Shown: positions 1 to 8,096, counted from the stretch's first letter. The stretch is 29,777 bases of DNA from JBBRTJ01 sp038244535 (GCA_038244535.1 JBBRTJ010000041.1:1-29777), one strand, 5' to 3'. Program-made: numbers and translations. The notes: generated by a model from the letters alone, not told the origin.

Positions 1-1
1 C

Positions 2-943
2 GCACCCCTCGGATTGCACGTCGAGTACGGCGCCGTCGAGGTGCACGACGACGGCACGGCCAGCCTCTTCGTCGGCACCAGCGTCCATGGCCAGGGCCAC
101 CTGACGGCCTTCGCCATGCTGGCCAGCGAGGTCCTGGGCATCGCGATGGACCAGTTCAAGCTCGTCAACTCCGACACCGCCCAGGTGCCACGGGGCGCCG
201 GGACGATGGGCTCGCGGTCGCTGCAGACGGCGGGCAGCGCCGTGCACGTGGCGTCCACCGAAGTGCTCGCCAAGGCCAAGCAGATCGCCGCCGCGCTGCT
301 CGAAGCCGACGTGGACGACATCGTGGTCGGCCGCGGCCAGCTCGAGGTGTCCGGCGTGCCGTCGCGGGGCGTGACCTGGGCCGAGCTCGCGGTCGCCTCG
401 GCCGATCCGGCCAAGTTGCCGGCAGGCATGGAGGCCGGTCCACTGCGCCACGAGCTGGACTTCGACGGCTCCGATTCGACCTACCCGTTCGGCTCGCACG
501 TCGCCGTGGTCGAGGTTGACATCGAGACCGGCGCAGTGCAGCTCGTGCGTCACATCGCCGTCGATGACTGTGGCCGGATCTTGAACCCGCTGCTCGTCGC
601 CGGGCAGCAGCACGGCGGCATCGCCCAAGGCGCGGCCCAGGCACTGTTCGAAGAGGTCGTCTATGACGATGATGGCAACCCGATCACGTCGAACCTCGCC
701 GACTACGCCATTCCGTCGGCTGCCGAGCTGCCCAGCTTCGAAGTGAGCAACACCCAGACCGACAGCCCGCGCAACCCGCTCGGGGCCAAGGGCATCGGCG
801 AGTCCGGCACCATCGGCTCCACGCCGGCCATCCAGAACGCCGTGGTCGACGCCGTCTCCCACCTCGGCGTCAAGCACGTCGACATGCCCTGCACCGCCCA
901 GCGAGTGTGGCGGGCGATCCAAGACGCCAAGTCGTCCTCGTAG
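2..943 (+). CDS. Xanthine dehydrogenase/CO dehydrogenase family molybdopterin-binding (large) subunit, C-terminal part
   Basis: The open frame enters from the left edge, so only about the last 313 residues are present; family members usually have 750-800. Visible landmarks are the GTSVHGQGH glycine-rich segment and the PRGAGTMGSR segment that contact the molybdenum cofactor in this family, the VDDCGRILNP stretch, and GAKGIGESG near the C-terminus, whose Glu is the conserved catalytic base of molybdenum hydroxylases. These enzymes hydroxylate aromatic heterocycles or aldehydes, or oxidise CO, in the cytoplasm with FAD and 2Fe-2S partner subunits. The loop that separates CO dehydrogenases from the other members lies outside the window, so the substrate cannot be named. 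No partner subunit genes follow it; they may lie upstream. Confidence 0.93.
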   Translation, partial: APLGLHVEYGAVEVHDDGTASLFVGTSVHGQGHLTAFAMLASEVLGIAMDQFKLVNSDTAQVPRGAGTMGSRSLQTAGSAVHVASTEVLAKAKQIAAALLEADVDDIVVGRGQLEVSGVPSRGVTWAELAVASADPAKLPAGMEAGPLRHELDFDGSDSTYPFGSHVAVVEVDIETGAVQLVRHIAVDDCGRILNPLLVAGQQHGGIAQGAAQALFEEVVYDDDGNPITSNLADYAIPSAAELPSFEVSNTQTDSPRNPLGAKGIGESGTIGSTPAIQNAVVDAVSHLGVKHVDMPCTAQRVWRAIQDAKSSS

Positions 944-1093
944 GTCCGGACGCACTAGCTGGTCGGAACCCGGCCAGGGCGGCAGCCGCGGAAGCACGGC
1001 CGGGCGTCGACGAGATCGGTCATGACGAGAGGTTGCAGAAATCTCTGCTCGGCGCTGCTGTGAGACCTCGCCGTTCCGTGGTCCCTTGGAGTC

Positions 1094-1390
1094 ATGACCA
1101 CCAACCAGACACTCACCGTCCCATCCATCCACAACCCCATCAGGACCAGGGCCGCCGACGAACGCTCACACCGACCGACCTTCTGGTTTGCCGCTGTCGT
1201 TCTCACCGGTGCTGCTGTCGGCGCCGGGGTCTACTTCGCAACGAGCGAGACGACCCGCTCGCCGGCATCGATCTGGCCGAACGACTCGAGCGTGCCGGCC
1301 GTCATGCCGGCGCCGCCCAGCGCCACCGACGCGAATCGTGGGGTCACCAGAGCCGACCACTACGACGTGAGTGGAACCTCGACACCGTGA
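1094..1390 (+). CDS. Small single-pass membrane protein, unknown function
   Basis: This is a 98-residue frame starting with ATG, with a hydrophilic N-terminus (about 1-30), one clear hydrophobic helix (about 31-50, FWFAAVVLTGAAVGAGVYFA) and a Pro/Ser/Thr-rich tail. I recognise no family. A GGAG lies only 2 nt before the ATG, which is too close for a good ribosome binding site. The hydrophobic segment and the position between two same-strand genes argue for a real gene, but the evidence is modest. The 150 bases before it show only a short GCAGA/TCTGC hairpin (1035-1048). Confidence 0.5.
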   Translation: MTTNQTLTVPSIHNPIRTRAADERSHRPTFWFAAVVLTGAAVGAGVYFATSETTRSPASIWPNDSSVPAVMPAPPSATDANRGVTRADHYDVSGTSTP

Positions 1391-1391
1391 A

Positions 1392-1439
1392 CTGAGCGGA
1401 GGTTTGAACCCTCGCGACAGGGGGAACCGTACTGCTCAG
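1392..1439. other. Interrupted inverted repeat (possible terminator or leader hairpin)
   Basis: Three nested complementary blocks fall between the small membrane protein gene and the NuoF-like gene: CTGAGC (1392-1397) with GCTCAG (1434-1439), GGTT (1401-1404) with AACC (1425-1428), and CCCT (1409-1412) with AGGG (1419-1422). Together they could fold into one bulged hairpin. There is no T-run after it, so it may be a terminator or a leader structure of the next gene. Confidence 0.4.
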
Positions 1440-1486
1440 CATCTGCGCGCTCGCGAGCCGAGTCCACGTCACGTCACGGAGCCACC

Positions 1487-3016
1487 ATGTCCTCGTTCAC
1501 CGGCGTCAGCGTCCATCGAGTCCTCCCACTCGAGCCGTACGACTCGCTTGCCTCCTACGCCGCGGCGGGTGGTGGCGCGGGGTTGCGTGCCGCCCGTGCG
1601 GTGAGCACCGATGTCGTGCTCTCCGAGCTCGAGGCGTCCGGTTTGCGCGGCCGCGGCGGAGCAGGCTTTCCGACCGCGACGAAGTGGCGCACGATGGCCA
1701 GCTTCGCCTCTGACGTGCTGAGAACGTCCGTCGTCGTCAACGCCGCCGAGGGCGAGCCTGGCACGTTCAAGGACCGGGCCATCCTGCGGGCGAACCCGTA
1801 CGCGGTGCTCGAGGGCGCGCTGATCGCCGCGTACGTCGTCGGGTCGCGAAGCATCACGATCGCCGTGAAGCAGCGGTTCATGGTCGAGATCGCCAAGCTG
1901 CGCGCCGCCATCGCCGAGCTGCAGCTCGCCGGATGGAGCGACGAGATCGTCATCGAGATCGTCGAAGGGCCGACCGAGTACCTGTTCGGTGAGGAGACCG
2001 CGCTGCTCGAGGTGCTCGATGGGCGGCCACCGTTCCCCCGGATTGCGCCGCCCTGGCGGCGCGGGCTCATCGAGGTCGTGCTGGATCCTGCGGACCTGGG
2101 TTCGGGTAGCGGGCTCGCCGGCGAGGTGCAGATGGCGACCGAGGCAGCCGGCAGCGTCGCCCCACCGGCGCTGGTGAACAACGTCGAGACCTTCGCCAAC
2201 GTCCCTGCCATCATCGCCAACGGTGCAGCATGGTTTCGCTCCCTGGGCACAGAGGAGTCGCCGGGCACGGTCGTGTGCACCGTCACCGGCCCCGGACTGC
2301 ACCCGTCGGTGATCGAGGTTGCGCTCGGCGAGCCACTGCGTCATGTCCTCGACCAGCGCCGATCCAGCGCCGAAGGATCGGTCCCGCGGCCGATCCTCGC
2401 GGTGATGATGGGTGTGTCCAACGCGATCCTCAGCGTGGCGGACCTCGACACACCGGTCAGCTACGAGGACATGAAGCGGGTGGGGAGCGGACTCGGCTCG
2501 GCGAGCTTCATCGTCGTCGAGGAAGGCACCGATCCTCTTGCGCTGGCCGCCGGCGTGTCCCGCTTCCTCGCTGTCGAGTCGTGCGGCCAGTGCACGGCAT
2601 GCAAGCAGGACGGGTTGCAGGTGTTCGAGCGCCTGCGTTCGCTGCTCGCGCACGGTGGCAGCGAGGCTGATCTGGCCGTCGTCGGACGGCTCCTTGGCAC
2701 GATCACCGATGGAGCCCGCTGCAACCTTGCTACGCAGCACCAGCTCGTGGTGGGAAGCATCCTTGGCACCTTCGGCGACGCCGTCCGGGTGCACCTGCAA
2801 CCGGGCCACAGGCCCAGCGAACCGGTGTTGATCACCGAGCTCATGTCGATCGACGGCGAGACGGAAGCGGTCGACGAATCCTTCTTCGCCAAACGAGCCG
2901 ACTGGACGTTCGATCCCCACAGGTCGGTCGCGTCCCCGACAGGTCCAGTCGATGATCCCGGCCGGAGCCCTGCCGACCGCTTCAGCGACCACCGTTTCGG
3001 GGCAGCGCATCCATGA
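1487..3016 (+). CDS. Stand-alone NuoF-like NADH-binding FMN/[4Fe-4S] protein
   Basis: A 509-residue homologue of the 51-kDa NADH-oxidising subunit of respiratory complex I and of related diaphorase subunits. The NADH/FMN-site motif GRGGAGFPTATKW is at 55-67 and NAAEGEPGTFKDR at 85-97. The GEETALLE segment is at 168-175 and the SLBB-type region follows it. The N3-type [4Fe-4S] ligands are Cys366, Cys369, Cys372 (SCGQCTACK) and Cys412, all retained. The remaining ~95 residues are a tail without a ferredoxin motif. The ATG follows GGAG with 5 nt spacing. Unlike complex I genes it stands alone, with no NuoE or NuoG homologue nearby; the next gene is a DUF2231 membrane protein. It probably passes electrons from NAD(P)H to an unknown acceptor. 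The fold is clear, the pathway is not. Confidence 0.9.
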   Translation: MSSFTGVSVHRVLPLEPYDSLASYAAAGGGAGLRAARAVSTDVVLSELEASGLRGRGGAGFPTATKWRTMASFASDVLRTSVVVNAAEGEPGTFKDRAILRANPYAVLEGALIAAYVVGSRSITIAVKQRFMVEIAKLRAAIAELQLAGWSDEIVIEIVEGPTEYLFGEETALLEVLDGRPPFPRIAPPWRRGLIEVVLDPADLGSGSGLAGEVQMATEAAGSVAPPALVNNVETFANVPAIIANGAAWFRSLGTEESPGTVVCTVTGPGLHPSVIEVALGEPLRHVLDQRRSSAEGSVPRPILAVMMGVSNAILSVADLDTPVSYEDMKRVGSGLGSASFIVVEEGTDPLALAAGVSRFLAVESCGQCTACKQDGLQVFERLRSLLAHGGSEADLAVVGRLLGTITDGARCNLATQHQLVVGSILGTFGDAVRVHLQPGHRPSEPVLITELMSIDGETEAVDESFFAKRADWTFDPHRSVASPTGPVDDPGRSPADRFSDHRFGAAHP

Positions 3017-3114
3017 ACGCCGTGACCTGACGCTGGACAACCCTTCGACCGAGGCCGCCCTCAGTGGTGGATCGACGATGTTTGGCGCAGGGGGCGATTG
3101 GGAACCGATGAGAG

Positions 3115-3687
3115 ATGTCGAAGCACTTCTCGGTACGACCGACGCTCACGATGAAGGGGCGCACCTTCAAGGGCCTGCGCGGCTGGTCGGGCAAGCCGTT
3201 CCACCCGCCGCTCACTGACATCCCCATCGCTGCCTACGTGCTGGCCGCCGCCTTTGACGTCGTCTCGCTGATCGGTGGTTCGTCGAACAGCTGGGCGAGG
3301 GACTTCTGGCGTGCCGGCACGTTCATGTTCGTCGCCGGCGTGGGAGTGTCCGTGCTCGCGGCCCTGACTGGCCTGTGGGACGCTCGTAGCTCATCCGAGG
3401 CAGGCACCCAGGTGCGACGCACGATCAACACCCACGCCACGATCATGATCACTGTCACGGTGCTGGCGATCCTCGATCTCGGCTGGCGCCTGAACGAGTA
3501 CCACACCTACCTTGCGACGCCTGCCGGGATCACAGCCCTTTCAGTCGTCGTCGCCCTGCTCGTGATCGTGGGTGCAACCTTCGGTGGAAGCCTCGTCTTC
3601 GAGTACGGGTTCAACGTCGAGTCCGCGGCGGATCTTCTCGCGTATCACCAGTCCGAGATCGACGTGCTGCCCGGTCAGCACGACTGA
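3115..3687 (+). CDS. DUF2231 family four-helix membrane protein
   Basis: A 190-residue protein with four predicted membrane helices (about 36-54, 67-88, 107-123, 136-160). The family signature GKPFHPPLTDIP is at 26-37, and the GGSLVFEYGF ending is at 158-167. His30 at the start of helix 1 and His107 at the start of helix 3 are in positions that could bind heme, but this is inference; the biochemical role of DUF2231 proteins is not established. It lies 98 bases downstream of the NuoF-like gene on the same strand, so the two may be co-expressed and could form a soluble-to-membrane electron transfer pair. The chosen ATG has only a weak GAGAG upstream; an internal ATG at residue 13 is an alternative. 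Confidence 0.85.
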   Translation: MSKHFSVRPTLTMKGRTFKGLRGWSGKPFHPPLTDIPIAAYVLAAAFDVVSLIGGSSNSWARDFWRAGTFMFVAGVGVSVLAALTGLWDARSSSEAGTQVRRTINTHATIMITVTVLAILDLGWRLNEYHTYLATPAGITALSVVVALLVIVGATFGGSLVFEYGFNVESAADLLAYHQSEIDVLPGQHD

Positions 3688-3721
3688 CCACAGCCCGTTG
3701 GTGCCCGTCGCGATCGGGTGC

Positions 3722-3976
3722 TCTGTGCGGATGTCGAGCCTTCTCCACGTCCTTGTCGCTCCGGTGCGCGCGGGGATCGCCGAGACGGTGTGAGCCGATC
3801 TTGTTGCCATCGGCGTCGAGGTCGACCGCTCGTCGATCGATCCGATGCAGCTGGCGCAGCTTCGCTCCGGGACTGGCGGCACGATGCCTGACTGTTGCGT
3901 CCTGGCCGTCGTCGCGTCACGCCACGTAGCGGTCGCAACGTTCGACGGACGTGGCGCTGCGCGCCGTCGTGGCTGA
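3722..3976 (+). pseudogene. Decayed PIN-domain (VapC-like) toxin, C-terminal remnant
   Basis: Reading one frame through this otherwise gene-less stretch (3688-4071) gives VLVAPVRAG, an in-frame TGA at 3791-3793, then ADLVAIGVEVDRSSIDP, LAQLRSGTGGTMPDCCVLA, and VAVATFDGRG ending at TGA 3974-3976. The order matches the C-terminal half of PIN-domain ribonuclease toxins: a helix ending in xAPxRAG, an LRxxTGxxMPDCCVLA segment carrying the conserved acidic metal ligand, and the ATFD strand with another acidic residue. The N-terminal half, including the first catalytic Asp, is missing, because the DUF2231 gene occupies the space where it should be. No antitoxin gene is visible. With the internal stop and the missing N-terminus this is very probably dead. 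The last ~95 bases before the next gene hold nothing recognisable. Confidence 0.55.
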
Positions 3977-4071
3977 GCGTGCGCCGGCCTTCGGGCAGCC
4001 TTGGTGGCTGCGATGGTCGACCGTCGATACGGTGCGTCGATGACGTGGTCATCGACTGATCCGGCCCCCTC

Positions 4072-4935
4072 GTGAGCGACCCCGCGCCCCTTGATGCGGC
4101 GTGGTGGGCCAGCAGCGGAGCGTCGAGCTGGCTCCAGCAGGCCGACCGTCTCGAGGCGCAGCTCGAACCGATCCTCGAGGTCCTCTTCGCCGCTGCCCAG
4201 CTGCGACCCGGCGAGCACGTGCTGGACGTCGGCTGCGGCCGGGCCGCCACGACCCTGCGGGCGGCCTCGCTCGTCGGGCGCGCCGGCCGAGTCACCGGAC
4301 TCGACATCGCCACTGAGCTGATCGACGCTGCCCGTGCGCTGCCCGCCGAGAGCAGTGACAGCGCCGACACCTCGTGGGTGGTGGCCGATGCTGAGCGACA
4401 CCACTTCAGGACTGACACCTTCGACGCCGTCATCTCCCGCTTCGGCGTCATGTTCTTCACCGATCCGATCGCGGCCTTTGCCAACCTGCGGACGGCGTGC
4501 CGGCCGCATGGTCGGCTCGTGGTCGCGGTGTGGCAGCCCCGACACCGCAGCACGATCCAGCGGCTGCCGTTCGAGACGGCGCGGGCGACGGCGAGCGCGC
4601 TCGGTTGCGAGCTGCGGGGGATCGCCGACGACGCGGGCCCGTTCGCGTGCGGGGTCGAGGCGCACACGGTCGGCATCCTGGGCGACGCCGGCTGGCACGA
4701 CATCACGTTCCAGCCGAGCACCGTGGCGCTCTACGTCGGGGGCCCGGGCACCACCCCCGCCGAGGCGGCCCGGGTGAGCATCTCGATCGGATCGCTCAGC
4801 ACGCTCGTGCGTGATGCTCCGGCCGAGGTGGTCGAGGCGATCGCTGCGGACCTGGAGCGTGCCTACGAGGCCGCCTGGGACGGCACCGGCATCAAGCTCG
4901 ACGCCGCCATCGCCATGGTCACCGCCCGCCCCTGA
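4072..4935 (+). CDS. Class I SAM-dependent methyltransferase
   Basis: A 287-residue protein starting at GTG. The Rossmann-like methyltransferase core is clear: motif I VLDVGCGRA at 50-58, the acidic end of strand 2 at Asp78 (GLDIA), the VVADAE motif II region at about 103-108, and FDAVISRFGVMFF at 117-129, the typical UbiE/Methyltransf_11 arrangement. The C-terminal ~120 residues are a variable substrate-binding part. It is a cytoplasmic enzyme that transfers the methyl group of S-adenosylmethionine to an unidentified small molecule. It is convergent with the esterase gene, only 19 bases away. No ribosome binding site is evident before the GTG. Confidence 0.88.
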   Translation: MSDPAPLDAAWWASSGASSWLQQADRLEAQLEPILEVLFAAAQLRPGEHVLDVGCGRAATTLRAASLVGRAGRVTGLDIATELIDAARALPAESSDSADTSWVVADAERHHFRTDTFDAVISRFGVMFFTDPIAAFANLRTACRPHGRLVVAVWQPRHRSTIQRLPFETARATASALGCELRGIADDAGPFACGVEAHTVGILGDAGWHDITFQPSTVALYVGGPGTTPAEAARVSISIGSLSTLVRDAPAEVVEAIAADLERAYEAAWDGTGIKLDAAIAMVTARP

Positions 4936-4954
4936 GCCGTCAGCCCGCCGCTCG

Positions 4955-5899
4955 TCAGCCGAGCTGGCTTCCGAGCCAGTCGTCCATGTCGCGCACGGCG
5001 CGCTGCGAGGTGGCGAGCTGGGGCAGCAGCCCATCGAACCCGTGGGGCATGCCCGGGTACACGTGCAGCTCGACGGGTACGCCCGCGTGGCGCAGGCGCA
5101 CCGCGTAGTCGATGTCCTCGTCGGAGAACCCGTCGATCGCTCCCACCGCGATCAGTGTGGGGGGTAGGGCCGTGAGATCAACGGCACGGGCCGGCGCGGC
5201 GTACGGGGGCACGTCGGGGCCGCCCTTGCGATCGCCGAGGTAGGCCGTCCACCCGTAGGTGTTGGACGTGGGCGGCCAGACCGGGTCGAGCCACGCGCTG
5301 GACGGGGTGATCTGGCGGTCGTCGATCATCGGGTAGATGAGCAGCTGGAACGCCACAGGGATCTCGCCCCGATCGCGGGCTAGGAGGGCCAGCCCGGCGG
5401 CGAGGCCGGCGCCGGCGCTCGCCCCACCGATGCCGAGGCGCGTCGTGTCGACGCCGAGCTCGGCGGCGTGGTCGTGCACCCAGCGCAGCCCGGCGTAGCA
5501 GTCGTCGAGCGGTCCCGGGTAGGGCGTCTCGGGAGCCAACCGGTACTCGACCGACACCCCGACGCACCCGAACTGAGGGCACCAGCGGTCGAAGCGAGCG
5601 TCGTCGCCTTCGGCCGTGCCGAGCACCATGCCACCGCCATGCATCCAGTAGACGCACGGCAGCAGCCCCGTGGCGCCGACCGGGCGATGCACCCTGACCA
5701 CCACCCCGTGGGTCGTCTCGACGACGTGTTGGGTGCGGGTGACGCGATCTGACAGCTCGGGCATCGGCATCGCACCGACCGCCGCCCGGATCAGGGGCAG
5801 CGTCTCGTTCGAGAGCACCCCGAGATCGAACGGGATCTCGGCCAACACGGCCGCGGCTTCGGGATCGAGCAGTGCCTTGACGTCGACGAGATCGCTCAC
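4955..5899 (-). CDS. Alpha/beta hydrolase, hormone-sensitive-lipase-type esterase
   Basis: A 314-residue serine esterase of the HSL (type IV) group. The oxyanion-hole motif HGGG is at 87-90, the nucleophile elbow GASAG has Ser161, the acid residue is Asp256 in GAIDGFSDE, and the base is His286 in PHGF. The complete triad and normal length indicate an active enzyme that hydrolyses short- or medium-chain esters; the physiological substrate is unknown. The start is GTG, and a CAGACT box (5906-5911, read on this strand) lies 6 nt upstream, consistent with leaderless transcription. It is divergent from the EVE-domain gene and convergent with the methyltransferase. Confidence 0.93.
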   Translation of the reverse strand: MSDLVDVKALLDPEAAAVLAEIPFDLGVLSNETLPLIRAAVGAMPMPELSDRVTRTQHVVETTHGVVVRVHRPVGATGLLPCVYWMHGGGMVLGTAEGDDARFDRWCPQFGCVGVSVEYRLAPETPYPGPLDDCYAGLRWVHDHAAELGVDTTRLGIGGASAGAGLAAGLALLARDRGEIPVAFQLLIYPMIDDRQITPSSAWLDPVWPPTSNTYGWTAYLGDRKGGPDVPPYAAPARAVDLTALPPTLIAVGAIDGFSDEDIDYAVRLRHAGVPVELHVYPGMPHGFDGLLPQLATSQRAVRDMDDWLGSQLG

Positions 5900-5967
5900 G
5901 GCGTGAGTCTGCCTCGCCGACGCGCACCGCTGCTGAGTCGCCTTGCTGAGCGCGCTCGGCTCGTGGT

Positions 5968-5987
5968 TCGCCGCGGATCGGCGGCGA
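5968..5987. other. Perfect 7-bp inverted repeat before the EVE gene
   Basis: TCGCCGC (5968-5974) and GCGGCGA (5981-5987) are separated by six bases. The repeat ends 2 bases before the putative -10 box of the EVE gene, so it is placed to act as an operator. A palindrome this GC-rich can also arise by chance. Confidence 0.3.
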
Positions 5988-5989
5988 GG

Positions 5990-5995
5990 TACGTT
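5990..5995 (+). promoter_or_regulatory. Putative -10 box (TACGTT) of a leaderless EVE-domain gene
   Basis: TACGTT fits the actinobacterial TANNNT -10 consensus and sits 8 nt before the ATG, so transcription would start at or next to the start codon. No ribosome binding site is present. Confidence 0.5.
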
Positions 5996-6003
5996 CGACC
6001 GCG

Positions 6004-6459
6004 ATGGCTCGCTGGTTGCTCAAGTCCGAACCCGACACCTTCGGCTACCCCGACTTGGTGCGCGTGAAGCGGGAGGGCTGGGACGGCGTGCGCAACTACC
6101 AGGCCCGCAACCACTTGCGAGCGATGCGGGTCGGCGAGCAGGCGGTCTTCTACCACTCCAACGCGAAGCCGCCCGGTGCGGCCGGGATCTGCAAGGTGGT
6201 ACGGGCCGCCGAGCCCGACCCGACCCAGTTCGACCCCACATCGCACTACTACGACCCTGCTTCCGACCCTGGCGATCCGCGTTGGTCGTGGGTCACGGTC
6301 GCGCCGGTGAGGGTGCTGCGCTTCGTGCCCCTCGACGAGCTGCGTGAGATGCCCGAGCTGGCCGGCTCCCCGCTGCTCGCCAGGGGCAACCGCCTGTCCG
6401 TCTTCCCCCTCACCGATGAGGAGTTCGACGCCATCGTTTGTGCCGGCCGTCGTCGCTGA
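6004..6459 (+). CDS. EVE-domain protein (PUA-like fold)
   Basis: A 151-residue protein that is an EVE domain over its whole length. The N-terminus WLLKSEPDTFGYPDL, the WDGVRNYQARNHLRAM segment (about 29-44), the GEQAVFYHSN strand (about 48-57) and the C-terminal SPLLARGNRLSVFPLT are family hallmarks, as in thymocyte nuclear protein 1. EVE/PUA-like domains read modified bases in DNA or RNA. Stand-alone bacterial versions are common, and no restriction or McrBC-type partner is encoded nearby, so a nucleic-acid maintenance role is inferred rather than shown. It probably has its own leaderless promoter. Confidence 0.92.
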   Translation: MARWLLKSEPDTFGYPDLVRVKREGWDGVRNYQARNHLRAMRVGEQAVFYHSNAKPPGAAGICKVVRAAEPDPTQFDPTSHYYDPASDPGDPRWSWVTVAPVRVLRFVPLDELREMPELAGSPLLARGNRLSVFPLTDEEFDAIVCAGRRR

Positions 6460-6570
6460 AGAACCTCCACCGATGGGTGCGGGCGTCGCTCGGCCTCTGA
6501 ACAACCTCTTGAGTCCTTCGGCAGGGGAGCGCATGATCACCTTCTGCGCCACCCCAGGGAAGGAACGCCC

Positions 6571-7434
6571 ATGCTCGTCACCGGCTCTCGACGGATCGCA
6601 CTCGTCACAGCCCTCGTCGGCTCCTCACTGCTCGTCGGGGCCGGTGCTTCGGCCAGCTCCGGCGGTCCCACGCCCAAGACGCTGGGGGTGGGAACGACGT
6701 TCACCTCCGGTGCCTCGCGGGGCACGACGATCAAGGTGACCGACGGCGGGAACCTCATCTCGTACCTGTCACCCACCGCCGGCGGGTCGACCTACGAGCA
6801 CCTCGCCTCGACCTCGAGTCCCGGGGCTGAGGGCTACGTGGTCTGCTACCCGAACTCGGCCGGGTTCCTCACGAACATCTGGGATCTCGGGGCGTCGGCG
6901 TCGGGGTGGAACCCACCCGCGGCCCCGGTGGTGGCGGGCACCATGATCACCACCAGCCGAACCGACACGGCCGGCTTCCTGCTGCTCAACCAGATCGCCA
7001 GGTTCGACGGGCCGAACCGGGCCATCACGATCACCATGCAGCTCACCAACACCAGCACCGCCCCGCTGCTCGGGGTGGTCGTGCGTCGCCAGGCCGACCT
7101 CAACATCGACGCGGCCGGAAGTGCCGGTTGGAACCTCGGCAACCTCGACCAGTACGCGGTGACCAACGACTCGGCAGTGGTCTTGAACGACCCGAGCGCG
7201 GCGCCACCGGCCCGGCAGGCCGACGGCATCGTCATGCGCAGCCTCTCGACCACGCCCAACCTCAACGCCCGCAAGGCCGGCATCACCAAGATCCCGGCCG
7301 ACACGACGTGCGCGCCGTCGTTGATGCCGACACCCGGTGGCGGCCTCGATGTCGGGGCGACGCTGATGTACCGCTTCACGAGCATCGGGGTCGGTGCCAC
7401 CGTCACGATGGTCATGCGCTACGACCGCATCTGA
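6571..7434 (+). CDS. Exported protein, unknown function
   Basis: A 287-residue protein with a classical signal peptide: positively charged start, hydrophobic core at about 10-25 (ALVTALVGSSLLVGAGA), and a likely cut after ASA near residue 29. The mature part is rich in Gly, Thr, Ser and Ala, has few charges, and looks like a beta-rich secreted domain. I recognise no enzyme motif. It contains two Cys (in YVVCYP and TTCAPS) that could form a disulfide. A good ribosome binding site, GGGAAGGA, ends about 7 nt before the ATG, in contrast to the leaderless neighbours. It is probably extracellular or periplasmic. Confidence 0.8.
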   Translation: MLVTGSRRIALVTALVGSSLLVGAGASASSGGPTPKTLGVGTTFTSGASRGTTIKVTDGGNLISYLSPTAGGSTYEHLASTSSPGAEGYVVCYPNSAGFLTNIWDLGASASGWNPPAAPVVAGTMITTSRTDTAGFLLLNQIARFDGPNRAITITMQLTNTSTAPLLGVVVRRQADLNIDAAGSAGWNLGNLDQYAVTNDSAVVLNDPSAAPPARQADGIVMRSLSTTPNLNARKAGITKIPADTTCAPSLMPTPGGGLDVGATLMYRFTSIGVGATVTMVMRYDRI

Positions 7435-7453
7435 CCCTGCCTCCGAGCCGAGA

Positions 7454-7504
7454 CGTCTGTGTGAGCCAGGTGCACTGAATCGGTGCTCCTCGCTCACACA
7501 GGCG
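7454..7504. terminator. Strong bidirectional hairpin between convergent genes
   Basis: CTGTGTGAGC (7457-7466) and GCTCACACAG (7492-7501) pair perfectly. The stem extends outward by a G-T wobble and two more pairs to 13 bp (7454-7466 with 7492-7504), with a 25-nt loop. It sits between the 3' ends of the exported protein gene and the phosphatase gene, where one hairpin can serve both. There is no T-run, as is usual in GC-rich genomes. Confidence 0.65.
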
Positions 7505-7538
7505 ACGCTGCATCGCGGCGCGTGAGGGCGTGAGGGCG

Positions 7539-8090
7539 TCAGGGACGCACGTGGGCGACGAAGGCGTCGACCAGGTCGCGCTGGGGGCCGTTCTCGGGGC
7601 CGGCCATGGGGCGGCTGTGGGCCACCGTGGTCAGCGCCTCCTCCGCGGTGGCGCCCAACGCCACCAGGACGCACGCTGCGATGGTGCCGGCGCGTCCGAT
7701 ACCGGCGCCGCAGTGCAGGAGCACACCCTCGCCGGCGTCGAGCCGGAAGCGCAGTGCATCCACCAACGTGACAGCGACGTCGAGTGGCGGCGCGTGCAGG
7801 TCATGAATCGGGCACCACAGCGCCCGGGCTGTGGGGCTGGCCCAGGTGGAACCTACGGTGCCGGCGGTCTCGGCCCGCAACCACCGCACGTAGTCGGGGT
7901 AGCGGTCCTCGAGCTCGTGACGCTCGGTGAGGCACACCACGACGGTCGCCTCGGCCCGGGCGAGGGCCGCCTCGGGATCAGGGCCGACGACGTGCTTGCC
8001 GCACAGCACGAGCCGCCCCGCCGACGCACCCGGTAGCTCGACGTCGTCGATGCCACCATCGAGCGATCGCCCCCGCGGCCAGGTGGTCAT
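7539..8090 (-). CDS. Protein-tyrosine / dual-specificity phosphatase
   Basis: About 183 residues with the Cys-based phosphatase P-loop HCGAGIGRAG. Numbered from a GTG one codon upstream, the nucleophile is Cys128 and the phosphate-binding residue is Arg134. Asp98 in IHDLH is well placed as the general acid. It removes phosphate from tyrosine (possibly Ser/Thr or another phospho-substrate) in the cytoplasm. I chose ATG at 8090 over the GTG at 8093 because a TAGGTT -10 box ends 6 nt before the ATG. It is divergent from the ABC exporter operon, 66 bases apart. No cognate kinase is nearby. Confidence 0.88.
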   Translation of the reverse strand: MTTWPRGRSLDGGIDDVELPGASAGRLVLCGKHVVGPDPEAALARAEATVVVCLTERHELEDRYPDYVRWLRAETAGTVGSTWASPTARALWCPIHDLHAPPLDVAVTLVDALRFRLDAGEGVLLHCGAGIGRAGTIAACVLVALGATAEEALTTVAHSRPMAGPENGPQRDLVDAFVAHVRP

Positions 8091-8096
8091 CACGCC

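Noticed and set aside
1469..3040. Long minus-strand open frame (523 codons) opposite the NuoF-like gene
   Set aside because: Its translation is Arg/His/Asp-rich without domains; the plus strand encodes an unmistakable NuoF homologue.
3541..5034. Long minus-strand open frame opposite the DUF2231 gene end and methyltransferase
   Set aside because: Composition is typical of antisense reading in GC-rich DNA; the plus strand has recognisable motifs.
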